Positions 1 to 7,344 of a stretch of DNA of 64,000 nt are shown here, piece after piece; the stretch's first letter is position 1, and the number at the start of each line of letters is the position of its first letter. Origin of the DNA: a virus; the IMG/VR virus record IMGVR_UViG_3300029922_000054, positions 1 through 64,000 of that record; one strand, given 5' to 3'. A model generated the notes under the pieces. That model saw only the letters and a program-made list of their open reading frames with translations. It did not search any database and was not told the DNA's origin. A program made the translations under genes and the position numbers.

Positions 1-128
1 AGTAGCCTTGTTTGTGCGTTCTCTCGCTCTTTGGCGAAGGCGTCGCGCTCTTTGGTCAGCCGCTCAATATCTTTTTGGAGGGCATTCACTCCGGCGAACT
101 CGCTTGCATTCGTTCTGCGCTCTACCAT
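1..128 (-). CDS. Partial coiled-coil protein, cut by the window edge
   Basis: The reading frame begins with ATG at 128 after a good ribosome site (GGGAGATAAG) and stays open to the left edge. The 42 visible residues begin MVERRTNASEF and continue with a highly charged helical stretch (LQKDIERLTKERDAFAKER), as in a coiled coil. It follows the fibre-like gene ending at 151 by 22 bases, so it is probably the next gene of the same leftward unit. Nothing can be said about function; the C-terminus lies outside the window. Confidence 0.65.
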   Translation of the reverse strand, partial: MVERRTNASEFAGVNALQKDIERLTKERDAFAKERENAQTRL

Positions 129-150
129 CTTATCTCCCAAATCTGCTTGC

Positions 151-1722
151 TTAGTCAATGATCCATGTGTAGACAGATCCTGTCGCATTGAAGATGCACT
201 GGACAGGAATCGAGTAGGGTCCGCCGCCAGCATAAGTTGTTCCCGGTGTAGCTGCGGTAGCATCGCTCACAGCATAACGTTCAAGTAGGTAGGTGCTAGA
301 GCATGATGGCAATGGAGTTCCTGCCACGCTGTAGATCGTGCCAGACTGCCAGGAGGTTGTTAGAAGCGCGGAAGAACCTATAGACGCACTAACAGCCCCG
401 CCTCCGGTTAAATCTGACAACGTGACCGTCGGAACAGACGTGTAGCCACTTCCGCCGTTTGTCACCAGTGCGTTCATCATCCGAAATGGTCCATGGCCGG
501 ATACAGAACTGCAAATAATTACGCCCGTGGCTCCAGATCCACCGCCCCCACTTATGGTTACTCCTGGACAACTTCCGCTGTATGATCCAATTGCGTCGAT
601 CGACAAAGCTGTTACTGACCCGACGCCTGAAGATGGAGCATACAAGAGACCTGGGCCTATCGTTACGGCGGTAGGATTCCCAATATTGTCGGTCCCGATC
701 ATTTCTGACGATAAGAGGGAGGCGCCAGAGAACAGATTTTTCAGAGCGGTCAATTTATTGCTGACATCGCCGAGATTGTGTGCAGGATCTAGAGGGACAT
801 AGCCGAGAGTGGTTTCAATGTCTGCGTAATTTGCTATGCGCGCATTGGATGGATCAACTATGAATTGGATTCCAGGATAACCACCAAGTGGACTCGCTCC
901 GAGCGCTATGAGCGCTGCTGCCGCGCTCTTTCCACTCACGGCATTTCCGTTTGCTGGATAGTAGGCGAATTGTCCTGTCGTGCCGGCGTTTACAGTGCCT
1001 GATCCTCCACCGCCGCCACCCGTAGAATTTATCGTCACTGCCCCAGTCCCGCCAGTGGGAGAGATCGTGACATTTGTTCCTGCGATGATCTGCGATACAC
1101 CCGCTGTACCGCCGCAGGACACGCTTGCCGCCGTAAACTGACCGCCGGTTCCAATTTGAACGCACTTACCAACGCTGCCTGCGAGTCCTGTCGAGATAAA
1201 CGTCGCGGCCTGCCAGGTTCCACTCATTGACCCGCTTACACCCGAAATAAATCCAGTCAGATTGAGGTTTCTGTATTGTTGATCGGCCGGGTTCGGAGCG
1301 GATTGAGAACAGATGATCGGTTGCTGAGTCTGCAGGTTCCATGTTCCCTGGGTGGAAACGACTTGGTAGCACTGTGGCGTGCCCTGGACTGCGCCATTGG
1401 CGGTGTAGGAGAGCTGGTACTGGCTGTTTCCTGTGGTTCCGTTGCATGTGATTAGGTCGTTTGGCCAGACCGTCGTGTTGACGAGCCCTGAGCCATTCGC
1501 CATGACCTGATAGCCCTGCTGAACAATGACCGAATAGCCAGCGATCGAGACAGGACTCGCGCAGTTCTGGAGTTGAATTGACACCCCGGCGTACTGCTGG
1601 CCGTTTCCGATGATCGATGAGAGATTTCCCTGAACTGGGAGAGGATTGGGAGCTTGGGCAAGCGCCATGGCGGCGCCGAATGTTACGAACAGGCAAACCA
1701 GAAGTCTGATGATCCTTTGCAT
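151..1722 (-). CDS. Fibre-like secreted protein with Sec signal peptide
   Basis: This 523-residue protein opens with a clear signal peptide (MQRIIRLLVCLFVTFGAAMA, cleavage expected after ALA in ALAQAP). The rest is rich in Gly, Ser, Thr and Asn. It has Gly-rich linkers near residue 240 and, near residues 370-440, repeats of the type GSGYTSVPTVTLSD and GGGGSGATGVI that are common in phage tail-fibre and host-recognition proteins. There is no visible enzyme motif. A copy of the putative late promoter lies 20 bases before the start. The combination of a fibre-like body with an export signal is odd and is shared with the fibre at 48372-51767. I infer a surface or adsorption role. Confidence 0.7.
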   Translation of the reverse strand: MQRIIRLLVCLFVTFGAAMALAQAPNPLPVQGNLSSIIGNGQQYAGVSIQLQNCASPVSIAGYSVIVQQGYQVMANGSGLVNTTVWPNDLITCNGTTGNSQYQLSYTANGAVQGTPQCYQVVSTQGTWNLQTQQPIICSQSAPNPADQQYRNLNLTGFISGVSGSMSGTWQAATFISTGLAGSVGKCVQIGTGGQFTAASVSCGGTAGVSQIIAGTNVTISPTGGTGAVTINSTGGGGGGSGTVNAGTTGQFAYYPANGNAVSGKSAAAALIALGASPLGGYPGIQFIVDPSNARIANYADIETTLGYVPLDPAHNLGDVSNKLTALKNLFSGASLLSSEMIGTDNIGNPTAVTIGPGLLYAPSSGVGSVTALSIDAIGSYSGSCPGVTISGGGGSGATGVIICSSVSGHGPFRMMNALVTNGGSGYTSVPTVTLSDLTGGGAVSASIGSSALLTTSWQSGTIYSVAGTPLPSCSSTYLLERYAVSDATAATPGTTYAGGGPYSIPVQCIFNATGSVYTWIID

Positions 1723-1741
1723 GGGCGGTGGTCCCCTTCGA

Positions 1742-1755
1742 GGGAAAGAGTACCA
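1742..1755 (-). promoter_or_regulatory. Putative phage late promoter, copy 1
   Basis: On the minus strand this reads TGGTACTCTTTCCC, one base off the shared element TGCTACTCTTTCCC found at four other sites. It ends 19 bases before the ATG at 1722. It could be read as an extended -10 (TG-n-TACTCT) with no clear -35. Confidence 0.55.
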
Positions 1756-1761
1756 TCTGCC

Positions 1762-2031
1762 TTAGACTGGGCGGCTGCGCTTCCTGAGAGTGGCCTTTTT
1801 GGAGTGGATGAACTCGACTTTCGTGTCTTCCGGCCGGCGCGGCTTGCTCACAAATGGAACTGGATTCTTCCCGAGTCCGCGGCATTCATCTTCCAAAGTC
1901 CAGCAGGCTACACACTCAGGACACGGGATAGGACGTTCAGGCTTCTCCACGGTGCGCGCCGTGTACTTGCCATGGATGGCGCATGTCATCTTCGAGAACC
2001 AGTAGCGATGGAGCTGCGAAGGGTCAATCAA
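1762..2031 (-). CDS. Small zinc-binding-like protein (89 aa)
   Basis: The protein starts with TTG at 2031, which overlaps the TGA of the gene before it (TTGA) and follows a strong ribosome site, AGGAGGGG. Near residues 17-46 it has spaced Cys and His residues (CAIHGKY, then CPECVACW, then C), consistent with one zinc ribbon, and the C-terminus is basic (KKATLRKRSRP). It is the last of three translationally coupled genes. I do not recognise a family; a small metal-binding regulator or accessory protein is possible. Confidence 0.7.
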   Translation of the reverse strand: MIDPSQLHRYWFSKMTCAIHGKYTARTVEKPERPIPCPECVACWTLEDECRGLGKNPVPFVSKPRRPEDTKVEFIHSKKATLRKRSRPV

Positions 2032-2303
2032 ATCCCCTCCTTTTCCAGTACTGCCCCAGTACGTCCCGTTTGTAACCGCTCAGCCCGGATGGCCAACTGG
2101 TGCTCATCGCAGAACTGCGATCCGCATATGTTAACCGTAGCCTCATGGGGGCAATCTGGCTTAGAGCATCCGCACCATTCTGAATCACATTTAGGGTGAA
2201 TATCACCTTGTGGGGCCTCGGACCAGTGCGCGTAGACCTGGACGTGCAGCCGATGAGCGAACCACATCACAATGTGCCATCTCCATGAGCGTCCGTAGGT
2301 CAC
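2028..2303 (-). CDS. Small Cys-rich protein (91 aa)
   Basis: I place the start at GTG 2303, where GTGA overlaps the stop of the upstream gene. The frame is open further upstream, but that part reads as a shadow of the neighbouring gene. The second half carries a dense Cys/His cluster (CDSEWCGCSKPDCPH, then CGSQFCDEH), typical of a zinc-binding fold. It is coupled on both sides by stop-start overlaps and is therefore probably made together with its neighbours. Function is unknown. Confidence 0.65.
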   Translation of the reverse strand: MTYGRSWRWHIVMWFAHRLHVQVYAHWSEAPQGDIHPKCDSEWCGCSKPDCPHEATVNICGSQFCDEHQLAIRAERLQTGRTGAVLEKEGI

Positions 2304-2695
2304 GCGACCTCCCGATGATGGCACTCTGGGCAATCGTATAGCATGTGCTTGCAGCGCGCGTTGACTGACCGTTTCAATGCTTCCTCTCTTTCGAGGTACT
2401 GTTCGAGGATGGTCACGCTGCTGTCTAGACGCTCCTGCATTGACGGCACAAGCTCTTGCGCAACAGGACCATCGAACGCGGATATGATCTCTTCCGGCGA
2501 GTCCTGCACTGGTTTCTTCCGGCGCCGGTCGACTCCCGCGGCATTCCAACGTGTCGATTTGCACTTTCCGCAGCGCTTGGAATTCTCAGGCTTTTCGAAG
2601 AGTGGATTCACTGTCCCGTCGGCCGCACGATGTTTTGGCAGCCATGGCTCACCACACACGTCGCAGAACGGAACCGGGATTTTCTTGACTGCCAT
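2300..2695 (-). CDS. Zinc-ribbon protein (131 aa)
   Basis: The N-terminus holds a zinc ribbon with CDVCGEPWLPKH and, about 30 residues on, CGKCKSTRWN. A charged helical middle follows, and a second Cys/His group (CKHMLYDCPECHH) lies at the end. The first ribbon closely resembles the one in the gene at 6722-7141 (CDECGHRWLPEQ and CRSRRWND), so the two look like paralogues. It is the first gene of the three-gene unit 2695-1762. DNA or RNA binding is an inference from the fold. Confidence 0.75.
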   Translation of the reverse strand: MAVKKIPVPFCDVCGEPWLPKHRAADGTVNPLFEKPENSKRCGKCKSTRWNAAGVDRRRKKPVQDSPEEIISAFDGPVAQELVPSMQERLDSSVTILEQYLEREEALKRSVNARCKHMLYDCPECHHREVA

Positions 2696-2741
2696 GAATG
2701 CAATATATCACCATCGGTACATACGCACAACGGTGAGATTG

Positions 2742-3221
2742 CTATCGTGTCGCTTCGAATAGGAACCACGCGCGCCGCTCTGCCTCATCGATCCAGACTT
2801 CTATCAGCGCCGTACTGGCGTAGTCGCCCACGCTCTCTGTGACCGCATGGCACGACCGCAGACGGGTGATCAGCGTCCTGTTGTCGGCCAGCAACTCGAG
2901 CAGCATGGCTTTGGGCTCGATGCCGGCATCGTCGCAGTCCTTGATCTTCGCCAACCGGGCAATTTGGCCAATTGACCTGATCGTGGTACAGCCGATCTTG
3001 CGCACCCGCTCGGCAATGTCGTCAGTTATGTCGTAGATTTGCGTGGCCTGATCGTCCAGCATCAGATGCCAGTCGCGGAAGTGCGGCCCGCTCATGTGCC
3101 AGTGGAAATTTTTGGTCTTGATGTAGAGCGCATAGCAGTCGGCTAGGAGGCAATTGAGCGAGTTCGATAGCTTGAAGACTTCAACAGGACTAAAACCGTC
3201 TTGCACTTCTGATTCGGCCAT
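2742..3221 (-). CDS. dps: Dps-family ferritin-like protein
   Basis: This 159-residue protein matches the Dps family, 12-subunit shells that oxidise and store iron and protect DNA from hydroxyl radicals. The family signature is visible: HWHMSGPHF, then WHLMLDDQ, then DDIAERVRKIG, which supplies the His, Asp and Glu ligands of the ferroxidase centre between subunits. Length is normal for the family. I start at ATG 3221 (MAESEVQ) with AAGGTG upstream; the longer open frame adds a non-conserved stretch. A phage copy could protect DNA or manage iron during infection. Confidence 0.88.
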   Translation of the reverse strand: MAESEVQDGFSPVEVFKLSNSLNCLLADCYALYIKTKNFHWHMSGPHFRDWHLMLDDQATQIYDITDDIAERVRKIGCTTIRSIGQIARLAKIKDCDDAGIEPKAMLLELLADNRTLITRLRSCHAVTESVGDYASTALIEVWIDEAERRAWFLFEATR

Positions 3222-3271
3222 GGTGGTCACCTTGGGAACATGATAACGCGCCGGAGTCCTGCCAGAAACAG

Positions 3272-3294
3272 AAAACCCGGCTGGTATGCCGGGT
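3272..3294 (-). terminator. Leftward intrinsic terminator
   Basis: ACCCGGC and GCCGGGT form a perfect 7-bp stem around a 6-base loop. On the minus strand the stem is followed by TTTTCTGTTTC, so it should stop leftward transcripts arriving from about 3.3-3.7 kb before they enter the Dps gene. A second small hairpin (GCCAGC/GCTGGC) lies at about 3301-3319. Confidence 0.65.
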
Positions 3295-3596
3295 CTCTGT
3301 GCCAGCGCTCTGTGCTGGCCTCTCTGTGGTGTTTTTCGGAAGGGGGAGCAGTGTTTCGAAACTGTCGAGGAATCGAAGTCTGCCCTAGGAGGGAGTTGCG
3401 CCACTTCTCCCCCGTCCTGTTGACATTCTATCGCAGTTGTTGTATTTCTGGAAGCGTCGAGGAATGAAAGTTTGCAAATGACCCCGAAAAATTCGGCTTG
3501 CTCATTTCAAATGCGGTTTTGCGCCTCGGCTGCGCCTGTGCATGGGGAATCCATCCCGCAGGTGGGCATACGCATACAGGATGAGCTATCTGTCCA
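3295..3596. other. Intergenic stretch with small hairpins, no supported gene
   Basis: I find no convincing protein here on either strand; the open frames present lack ribosome sites and have unnatural composition. At about 3475-3507 there is a nested inverted repeat (AAATGA...TCATTT around CCGAA...TTCGG). Together with the leftward terminator at 3272 it hints at a short leftward RNA, which is only an inference. Confidence 0.35.
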
Positions 3597-3773
3597 ATGC
3601 CCAACAAACAATCCAGAGAATTTGTGCCCTTCAAAAGCAACTTTGGTGTCGATGATGGCCATGTCGCCGCGCCGCCAGAGCCACGGGGATGGGCAAATCA
3701 GCGGGTAAGAGTTCCTCCCGCTGAGAGGCGGGTCTTTCCGGGCAACGGTTCGGCCTACGCCCCGGTCACGTAA
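3597..3773 (+). CDS. Possible small Pro-rich protein (58 aa)
   Basis: An ATG at 3597 opens a 58-residue frame starting MPNKQSREFVPFKSNFGVDD, followed by a Pro/Arg/Gly-rich part. It reads more like a real protein than the other frames here, and it lies in line with the next rightward gene. The ribosome site is weak. A CAGCGGG/CCCGCTG hairpin falls within it. Function is unknown. Confidence 0.4.
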   Translation: MPNKQSREFVPFKSNFGVDDGHVAAPPEPRGWANQRVRVPPAERRVFPGNGSAYAPVT

Positions 3774-3891
3774 AGGGACACTGCAATGAACTCATAGAAC
3801 CTTGCTGGTTGGCTCTCTTGATTCAGCACCACAGGAAGCAGGGCCGACTACTGGTCCCTACGGGGATGGTCGAAGTGTATCTGAAAGGAAG

Positions 3892-4509
3892 ATGATGATG
3901 CCCACTTTTGAGATCGACGATTCTGTAATTCATGTCCGCACAACTGAGCATGGAGAAGTTTTGGCAGTTCGAGGGAAAACTGCCGTCATGCTCCAAGTGA
4001 AATGGTCGATAAACGGTAAGGAGGAATGGCTTCCTGCCGATCTTCTCCGCAAAGATGACCGACAGGAGCGCAGCGTTGCGCACGATATTTTTCACCAGCA
4101 GAATGGCGATGTGACGAAAGCCTACTACGATGCCATGAACGCGAAAGGGCTACCAGGCCAGCTCGCAGTTGCCCTATTTCGCGCGCAGAAACGCTCGACA
4201 GCAGCCAAGAAGTACCGCGGCCGGCGCTTCACGCAGGACGCCTACTCGGTCAAAAACTGGTCAATGAGTGAAGTATGCAGGATTTTGACTACCATGCAGG
4301 CATTCGAGAGCGCGCCGCGGTGGGGATGGAAGCGAGATCCGAAGACGCCAGGATACGAGTGGGTTCTCTACGTCGATCTTCCGACTGGGCAGTGCTCATT
4401 CCATTCTGCAGACCGTCTGAGCGGGCCGGATTACGCTGGTGACTGGGATGGAGCAGGAATGAGCACGGAGCGCATCTGCCGTTATTGCGATCTGGTGGCG
4501 GCGAACTAA
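3892..4509 (+). CDS. Unknown phage protein (about 205 aa)
   Basis: Three consecutive ATG codons (3892, 3895, 3898) follow the ribosome site AAAGGAAG; the last has the best spacing. The protein has a beta-rich N-terminal part, a charged middle (RAQKRSTAAKKYRGRRF), and a C-terminal region with KNWSMSEVCRIL and a Trp/Gly/Pro-rich block (WGWKRDPKTPGYEW, then VLYVDLPTGQCSFHSADR). That last block looks like a conserved phage domain, but I cannot name it. It converges with the leftward operon ending at 4526. Confidence 0.7.
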   Translation: MMMPTFEIDDSVIHVRTTEHGEVLAVRGKTAVMLQVKWSINGKEEWLPADLLRKDDRQERSVAHDIFHQQNGDVTKAYYDAMNAKGLPGQLAVALFRAQKRSTAAKKYRGRRFTQDAYSVKNWSMSEVCRILTTMQAFESAPRWGWKRDPKTPGYEWVLYVDLPTGQCSFHSADRLSGPDYAGDWDGAGMSTERICRYCDLVAAN

Positions 4510-4525
4510 TGTCTTTCGAGTCCTG

Positions 4526-4699
4526 TCAGAACAGCTTAGTCTGGAGATCCTCAGCCGGCTTCTCGACGGGCTTAGTCTTTCCATAACACTCTCGGCAGTA
4601 TTGCGGTCGGCCGCCGGATACCGCCCAGATGGTGTCTTTTCCGCACTTTTTGCAGTAGATTGATGCCTCGACCGTCGTTTTGGTAAAGAAGTGTCGCAT
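4526..4699 (-). CDS. Tiny zinc-ribbon protein (57 aa)
   Basis: Translation from ATG at 4699 gives a 57-residue protein with a clean zinc ribbon, CKKCGKDTIW and YCRECYGKT (two CxxC pairs about 17 residues apart), and an acidic/Lys tail. Its start overlaps the stop of the gene before it (TGATG), which supports the call. It is the last gene of the leftward operon 6452-4526. Function is unknown. Confidence 0.7.
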   Translation of the reverse strand: MRHFFTKTTVEASIYCKKCGKDTIWAVSGGRPQYCRECYGKTKPVEKPAEDLQTKLF

Positions 4700-4935
4700 C
4701 ACATTTCCTCAGTCCTGCACCGATGATCGTCCCCCATCGGCATACACCGTTTGTGGCAATCGCAGGTACAGCGCAGTGAGAAGCACGTCCCGTGATGATT
4801 ATTCCCACATGCGGCCGTCACGAATTCCGAGGGATCGCCATCCAACTCAGGAAGAACAACCCTCCGCCTCGCCCGCACCTTGCGCCCCTGCGCCACACTC
4901 GCGCGCCCTCTTGCACGTTTCAACATGTCCGTCAT
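4699..4935 (-). CDS. Small basic protein with Cys/His motif (78 aa)
   Basis: The start at 4935 follows GAGAGGGAACG. The N-terminal half is strongly basic (KRARGRASVAQGRKVRARRR). The second half holds a Cys/His group (CGNNHHGTC, CTCDCHKRC, DDHRC) that could bind zinc. Basic arm plus zinc site suggests nucleic-acid binding, by inference only. It sits in the leftward operon, coupled to the tiny zinc-ribbon gene. Confidence 0.65.
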   Translation of the reverse strand: MTDMLKRARGRASVAQGRKVRARRRVVLPELDGDPSEFVTAACGNNHHGTCFSLRCTCDCHKRCMPMGDDHRCRTEEM

Positions 4936-4944
4936 CGTTCCCTC

Positions 4945-5409
4945 TCAGAGTCCTGTCGAAGCATTTGATTGTTGGCGCTCACGCTTTACTGCATCGCAGA
5001 GAGTCTTGACGGCTGCGCTTGCAGGCTTGTAGAAGTCAACATCCTGCGAGCCAATAGCCTCGGCCACGAGCAACTTTATGTGATAGCTTTCGCTGGCATC
5101 CAAGACAGGAATAATAAGTCGAGAAACTTCAGTTTCGTTGGAGCGATGGATCTGCGCCATTGCCGCTTGATAGGATTCAAAGATTTGCTTTGAGAATCCG
5201 AGCAGTAGGAGAGTCAGATCGTCGTAAGAGACCATCGCTCCCCCATGCTTCCGATACACCCCAGCCATACTTAGGAAGGAACGTACCCTGCTGAGCGCAT
5301 TTTCCCGAGCTATATTGAACTGCATCATGGCGCCTGAAGCCGTTCTCGGCGCCTCAAACTGGTCCTTTTCGGCCAGCTTCATCAAGAACTCACGAAACAC
5401 ATCGTCCAT
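4945..5409 (-). CDS. Unknown helical protein (154 aa)
   Basis: The start at 5409 follows GTGGAGGAACG. The sequence is soluble, mainly helical and without Cys clusters or membrane segments; recognisable stretches are FLMKLAEKDQFEAPRT and VSRLIIPVLDASESYHIKLL. The last residues are polar and probably loose. It belongs to the overlapping leftward operon of small genes (6452-4526). I do not recognise a family. Confidence 0.7.
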   Translation of the reverse strand: MDDVFREFLMKLAEKDQFEAPRTASGAMMQFNIARENALSRVRSFLSMAGVYRKHGGAMVSYDDLTLLLLGFSKQIFESYQAAMAQIHRSNETEVSRLIIPVLDASESYHIKLLVAEAIGSQDVDFYKPASAAVKTLCDAVKRERQQSNASTGL

Positions 5410-5448
5410 CGTTCCTCCACGCCCGCAGGCGCACTGCCTAGACCTCGC

Positions 5449-5643
5449 TCACAGCCTCCGGAGAGGCGAGATGCACTCGGGAGAGGCAGTAGCCAAGCGT
5501 AGCGCACGCTCCACCAGCGCGCACTGCGTCTCTGTGAAGTGGTCCCGCCCATCCGGCCACGCCTCGCGCACCTGAGAAAGAATCTCCTCGCGGTCCACGT
5601 GCGTCTTCTCGAAAACCTCGTCGATCAGATCAAGTAGCGTCAT
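5449..5643 (-). CDS. Unknown small protein (64 aa)
   Basis: ATG at 5643 overlaps the upstream stop (ATGA), so it is translationally coupled. The protein is short, acidic at the N-terminus (MTLLDLIDEVFEKTHVDREE), with a Trp/Asp middle and an amphipathic C-terminal helix. No motif is recognised. Such 60-90 residue coupled genes are typical of phage early accessory operons. Confidence 0.62.
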   Translation of the reverse strand: MTLLDLIDEVFEKTHVDREEILSQVREAWPDGRDHFTETQCALVERALRLATASPECISPLRRL

Positions 5644-5831
5644 TCAAGCTCCTTCATCAGACTATTGACTATTCGAGCCGCGGCAATGTCTCCTCGATCT
5701 ATCGGCCAAGATTCATCACGCATCACAAGATACCAGCACACTCTCTCAAGTTTTAGCCATCCAGCGTCTCGTCGCGCACGCTCAGCCCATTTAGGCCAGA
5801 TCAATTCCTTCATCCACAAAGGCAGCGTCAT
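5640..5831 (-). CDS. Unknown small Trp-rich protein (63 aa)
   Basis: I start at ATG 5831 (MTLPLWMKELIWPKW), where ATGA overlaps the stop of the 42-residue gene before it; a longer frame begins at 5867 but runs through that gene. The protein is unusually rich in Trp (at least six) and Arg. Function is unknown. Confidence 0.62.
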   Translation of the reverse strand: MTLPLWMKELIWPKWAERARRDAGWLKLERVCWYLVMRDESWPIDRGDIAAARIVNSLMKELE

Positions 5832-5956
5832 CTTGGCTCCAATGCCGCGGTAATAGCTTCTGCCCAACTGTCACACCAGCGCCAGAACATGTATCCACAG
5901 GCGCACCATTTGCCGCGGAATTTGTACACCCTACGCTTGTACTCGGGATTTTTCAT
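5828..5956 (-). CDS. Very small basic protein (42 aa)
   Basis: ATG at 5956 overlaps the upstream stop and the stop overlaps the next start, so this frame fits exactly into the coupled operon. The product begins MKNPEYKRRVYKFRGKW and then has CACGYMFWRWC, a compact Cys/Trp cluster. It could be a metal-binding or membrane-touching microprotein; that is inference. Confidence 0.55.
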   Translation of the reverse strand: MKNPEYKRRVYKFRGKWCACGYMFWRWCDSWAEAITAALEPR

Positions 5957-6249
5957 CTCAGCCTCAATTCTCGCCGGATATGCCGCGCCAAGTCCTGAAC
6001 TTCAGCCGGCCTAAACACAAACTGACGAACCTTCCGCTTAGGATGCAACTGTCTCTCCACCGTCCTGTGCTCGAACGTCTCCGGATCAACCTCGTCCACG
6101 AGCACAGTCCCAGGGTCTACCGTTGCGTCACGCTGCTCGTACGGCGCCATCCACTCTCTCACAACAGCATCTAGACCTGCATACCTGTCAAAGTCTGCCG
6201 GCAACCGAGCAAGTCTTACTGCCTGTCTCTTGCACTCCATTGCGTTCAT
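5953..6249 (-). CDS. Unknown protein (98 aa)
   Basis: ATG at 6249 overlaps the preceding stop by ATGA. The protein is charged and soluble, with an Asp/Glu-rich middle (VLVDEVDPETFEHRTVERQL) and a basic C-terminus (RRELRLR). I do not recognise it. It is the second gene of the leftward operon. Confidence 0.62.
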   Translation of the reverse strand: MNAMECKRQAVRLARLPADFDRYAGLDAVVREWMAPYEQRDATVDPGTVLVDEVDPETFEHRTVERQLHPKRKVRQFVFRPAEVQDLARHIRRELRLR

Positions 6250-6452
6250 CTCACACCCCGCGGCGCATGGCTCACAAACCGTATCGGCCGCACCCGAACT
6301 GAAACAAACATTGGTCTTATGTGCTCGTTTGGCTTACTGCTTATTTCGATCAAGGCTCCTGGAATTGCGTTCAACGCTTCAACGTCAATCACATCGGCGT
6401 CATAGAGACAGCGCTGAACTGTTTTTTGTCGAGCCCACTTTACAATGTCCAT
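6246..6452 (-). CDS. First gene of the leftward operon (68 aa)
   Basis: The start is taken at ATG 6452 (MDIVKWARQKTV), preceded by TAGGAG at good spacing; a GTG five codons earlier would lack this. It reads as a small mixed alpha/beta protein with no known motif. Its upstream region on the minus strand is AT-rich and should carry the operon promoter; TACACT about 20 bases upstream is a possible -10 but I see no convincing -35. Confidence 0.6.
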   Translation of the reverse strand: MDIVKWARQKTVQRCLYDADVIDVEALNAIPGALIEISSKPNEHIRPMFVSVRVRPIRFVSHAPRGVR

Positions 6453-6721
6453 AAGTCTCCTATCCACACCAATAGTGTACTAGTCTTTTTGCTCAGTTTT
6501 GGTGATTATTTTTTGCCATTTTTCTGCACAGAGTGTGGATTTGCATATACGTGTAGTATCCGCGGAAAGTCGGCGTCGAGGGAGATTCGAGATTTGGGAG
6601 GGCAGTTTTGGGATTGGGCTGGGGGGAGGGGGATGGAGCGGGGGATAGAGATGATCGTGATGGGATGGTCGATAGGACAATGCGGATGGTCAGAGTGGGA
6701 TGGTCACCATGGTTGAGGGCT
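6453..6721. other. Non-coding stretch with G-rich tract and GATGGTC repeats
   Basis: No gene is supported. The plus strand is T-rich at 6480-6530, then G-rich at about 6597-6655. It ends with three direct copies of GATGGTC at 6664, 6685 and 6699. It separates the zinc-ribbon gene ending at 6722 from the operon starting at 6452 and probably carries that operon's promoter. The repeats could be a binding array. Confidence 0.4.
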
Positions 6722-7141
6722 TCAGATTCGAGCGCCACGAGTGTGTTTGACCTTAAAGGTGTGCTGTCTGAGGCCACATTGATAGGTCTCGCCGCTCTCA
6801 GGGTCGTATTCAGTGTAGTCGCACATCGGTAGGAGGGGCTCGTCGTCCTCGACAGGAGTAAGGATGGGCGCTGAGGGCTGTTCGTGCATCCTTGAGGCCG
6901 TGGTGAGCCCAAGGCGTGCCATAAGGTCAGCTGGGGAAGCTGGCGCGGCTGTGATGGGTTGAGGAGCGCAAGGCGCCAGAGTTGCCTCTGTCTGGCCAAT
7001 GATGGTCTGGCTGTCGTTCCACCGACGAGAGCGGCATTTGCGGCTGGGGCATTGAGTGGGTATCGCATCATCTTGCTCTGGAAGCCAGCGGTGCCCACAC
7101 TCATCGCACTGGAAGACTCGAATGTTGTACTTGATTGCCAT
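6722..7141 (-). CDS. Zinc-ribbon protein under operator control (139 aa)
   Basis: Residues 8-42 form a zinc ribbon: CDECGHRWLPEQ, then CPSRKCRSRRWND. A Pro/Ala-rich linker follows, then a small domain ending with CDYTEYDPESGETYQCG and LRQHTFKVKH, which may hold a second metal site. It is a paralogue of the 2300-2695 protein by its ribbon. The ATG lies inside the palindrome TGAGTACAATGTACTCA and only six bases after a possible -10 (TACAAT), so its mRNA may be leaderless and repressor-controlled. Confidence 0.72.
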   Translation of the reverse strand: MAIKYNIRVFQCDECGHRWLPEQDDAIPTQCPSRKCRSRRWNDSQTIIGQTEATLAPCAPQPITAAPASPADLMARLGLTTASRMHEQPSAPILTPVEDDEPLLPMCDYTEYDPESGETYQCGLRQHTFKVKHTRGARI

Positions 7142-7157
7142 GAGTACATTGTACTCA
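7141..7157. promoter_or_regulatory. Palindromic operator over a start codon
   Basis: TGAGTACATTGTACTCA is a perfect 8-bp inverted repeat around one base. It covers the start of the leftward gene at 7141 and a possible -10 box. A further half-site, TGTACTCA, lies at 7173-7180. This is the architecture of a dimeric repressor operator; the repressor is not identified. Confidence 0.6.
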
Positions 7158-7344
7158 AAAGGGTGAGGCAGATGTACTCAGCGTCATTTGCTCATTCTGC
7201 CGTTGTTTAACACTTTGGGCCCCAAAACACCCCCAAATGCCGTCACCAGAGCCCCTCAGACGCGTTCCTGAGACCTCCAACAGGGGATTGTATGGCCGTT
7301 TTCACCTTGAGGCATTCTGTTCGCTCTCGCATCTATATACAAGA

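Noticed and set aside
2028-2564. Longer version of the Cys-rich gene starting at 2564
   Set aside because: The extra N-terminal part is an out-of-frame shadow of the zinc-ribbon gene; the GTG at 2303 fits the stop-start coupling.
3428-3640. 70-codon leftward open frame upstream of Dps
   Set aside because: It has no ribosome site and an unnatural composition. The competing rightward frame at 3597 reads better.
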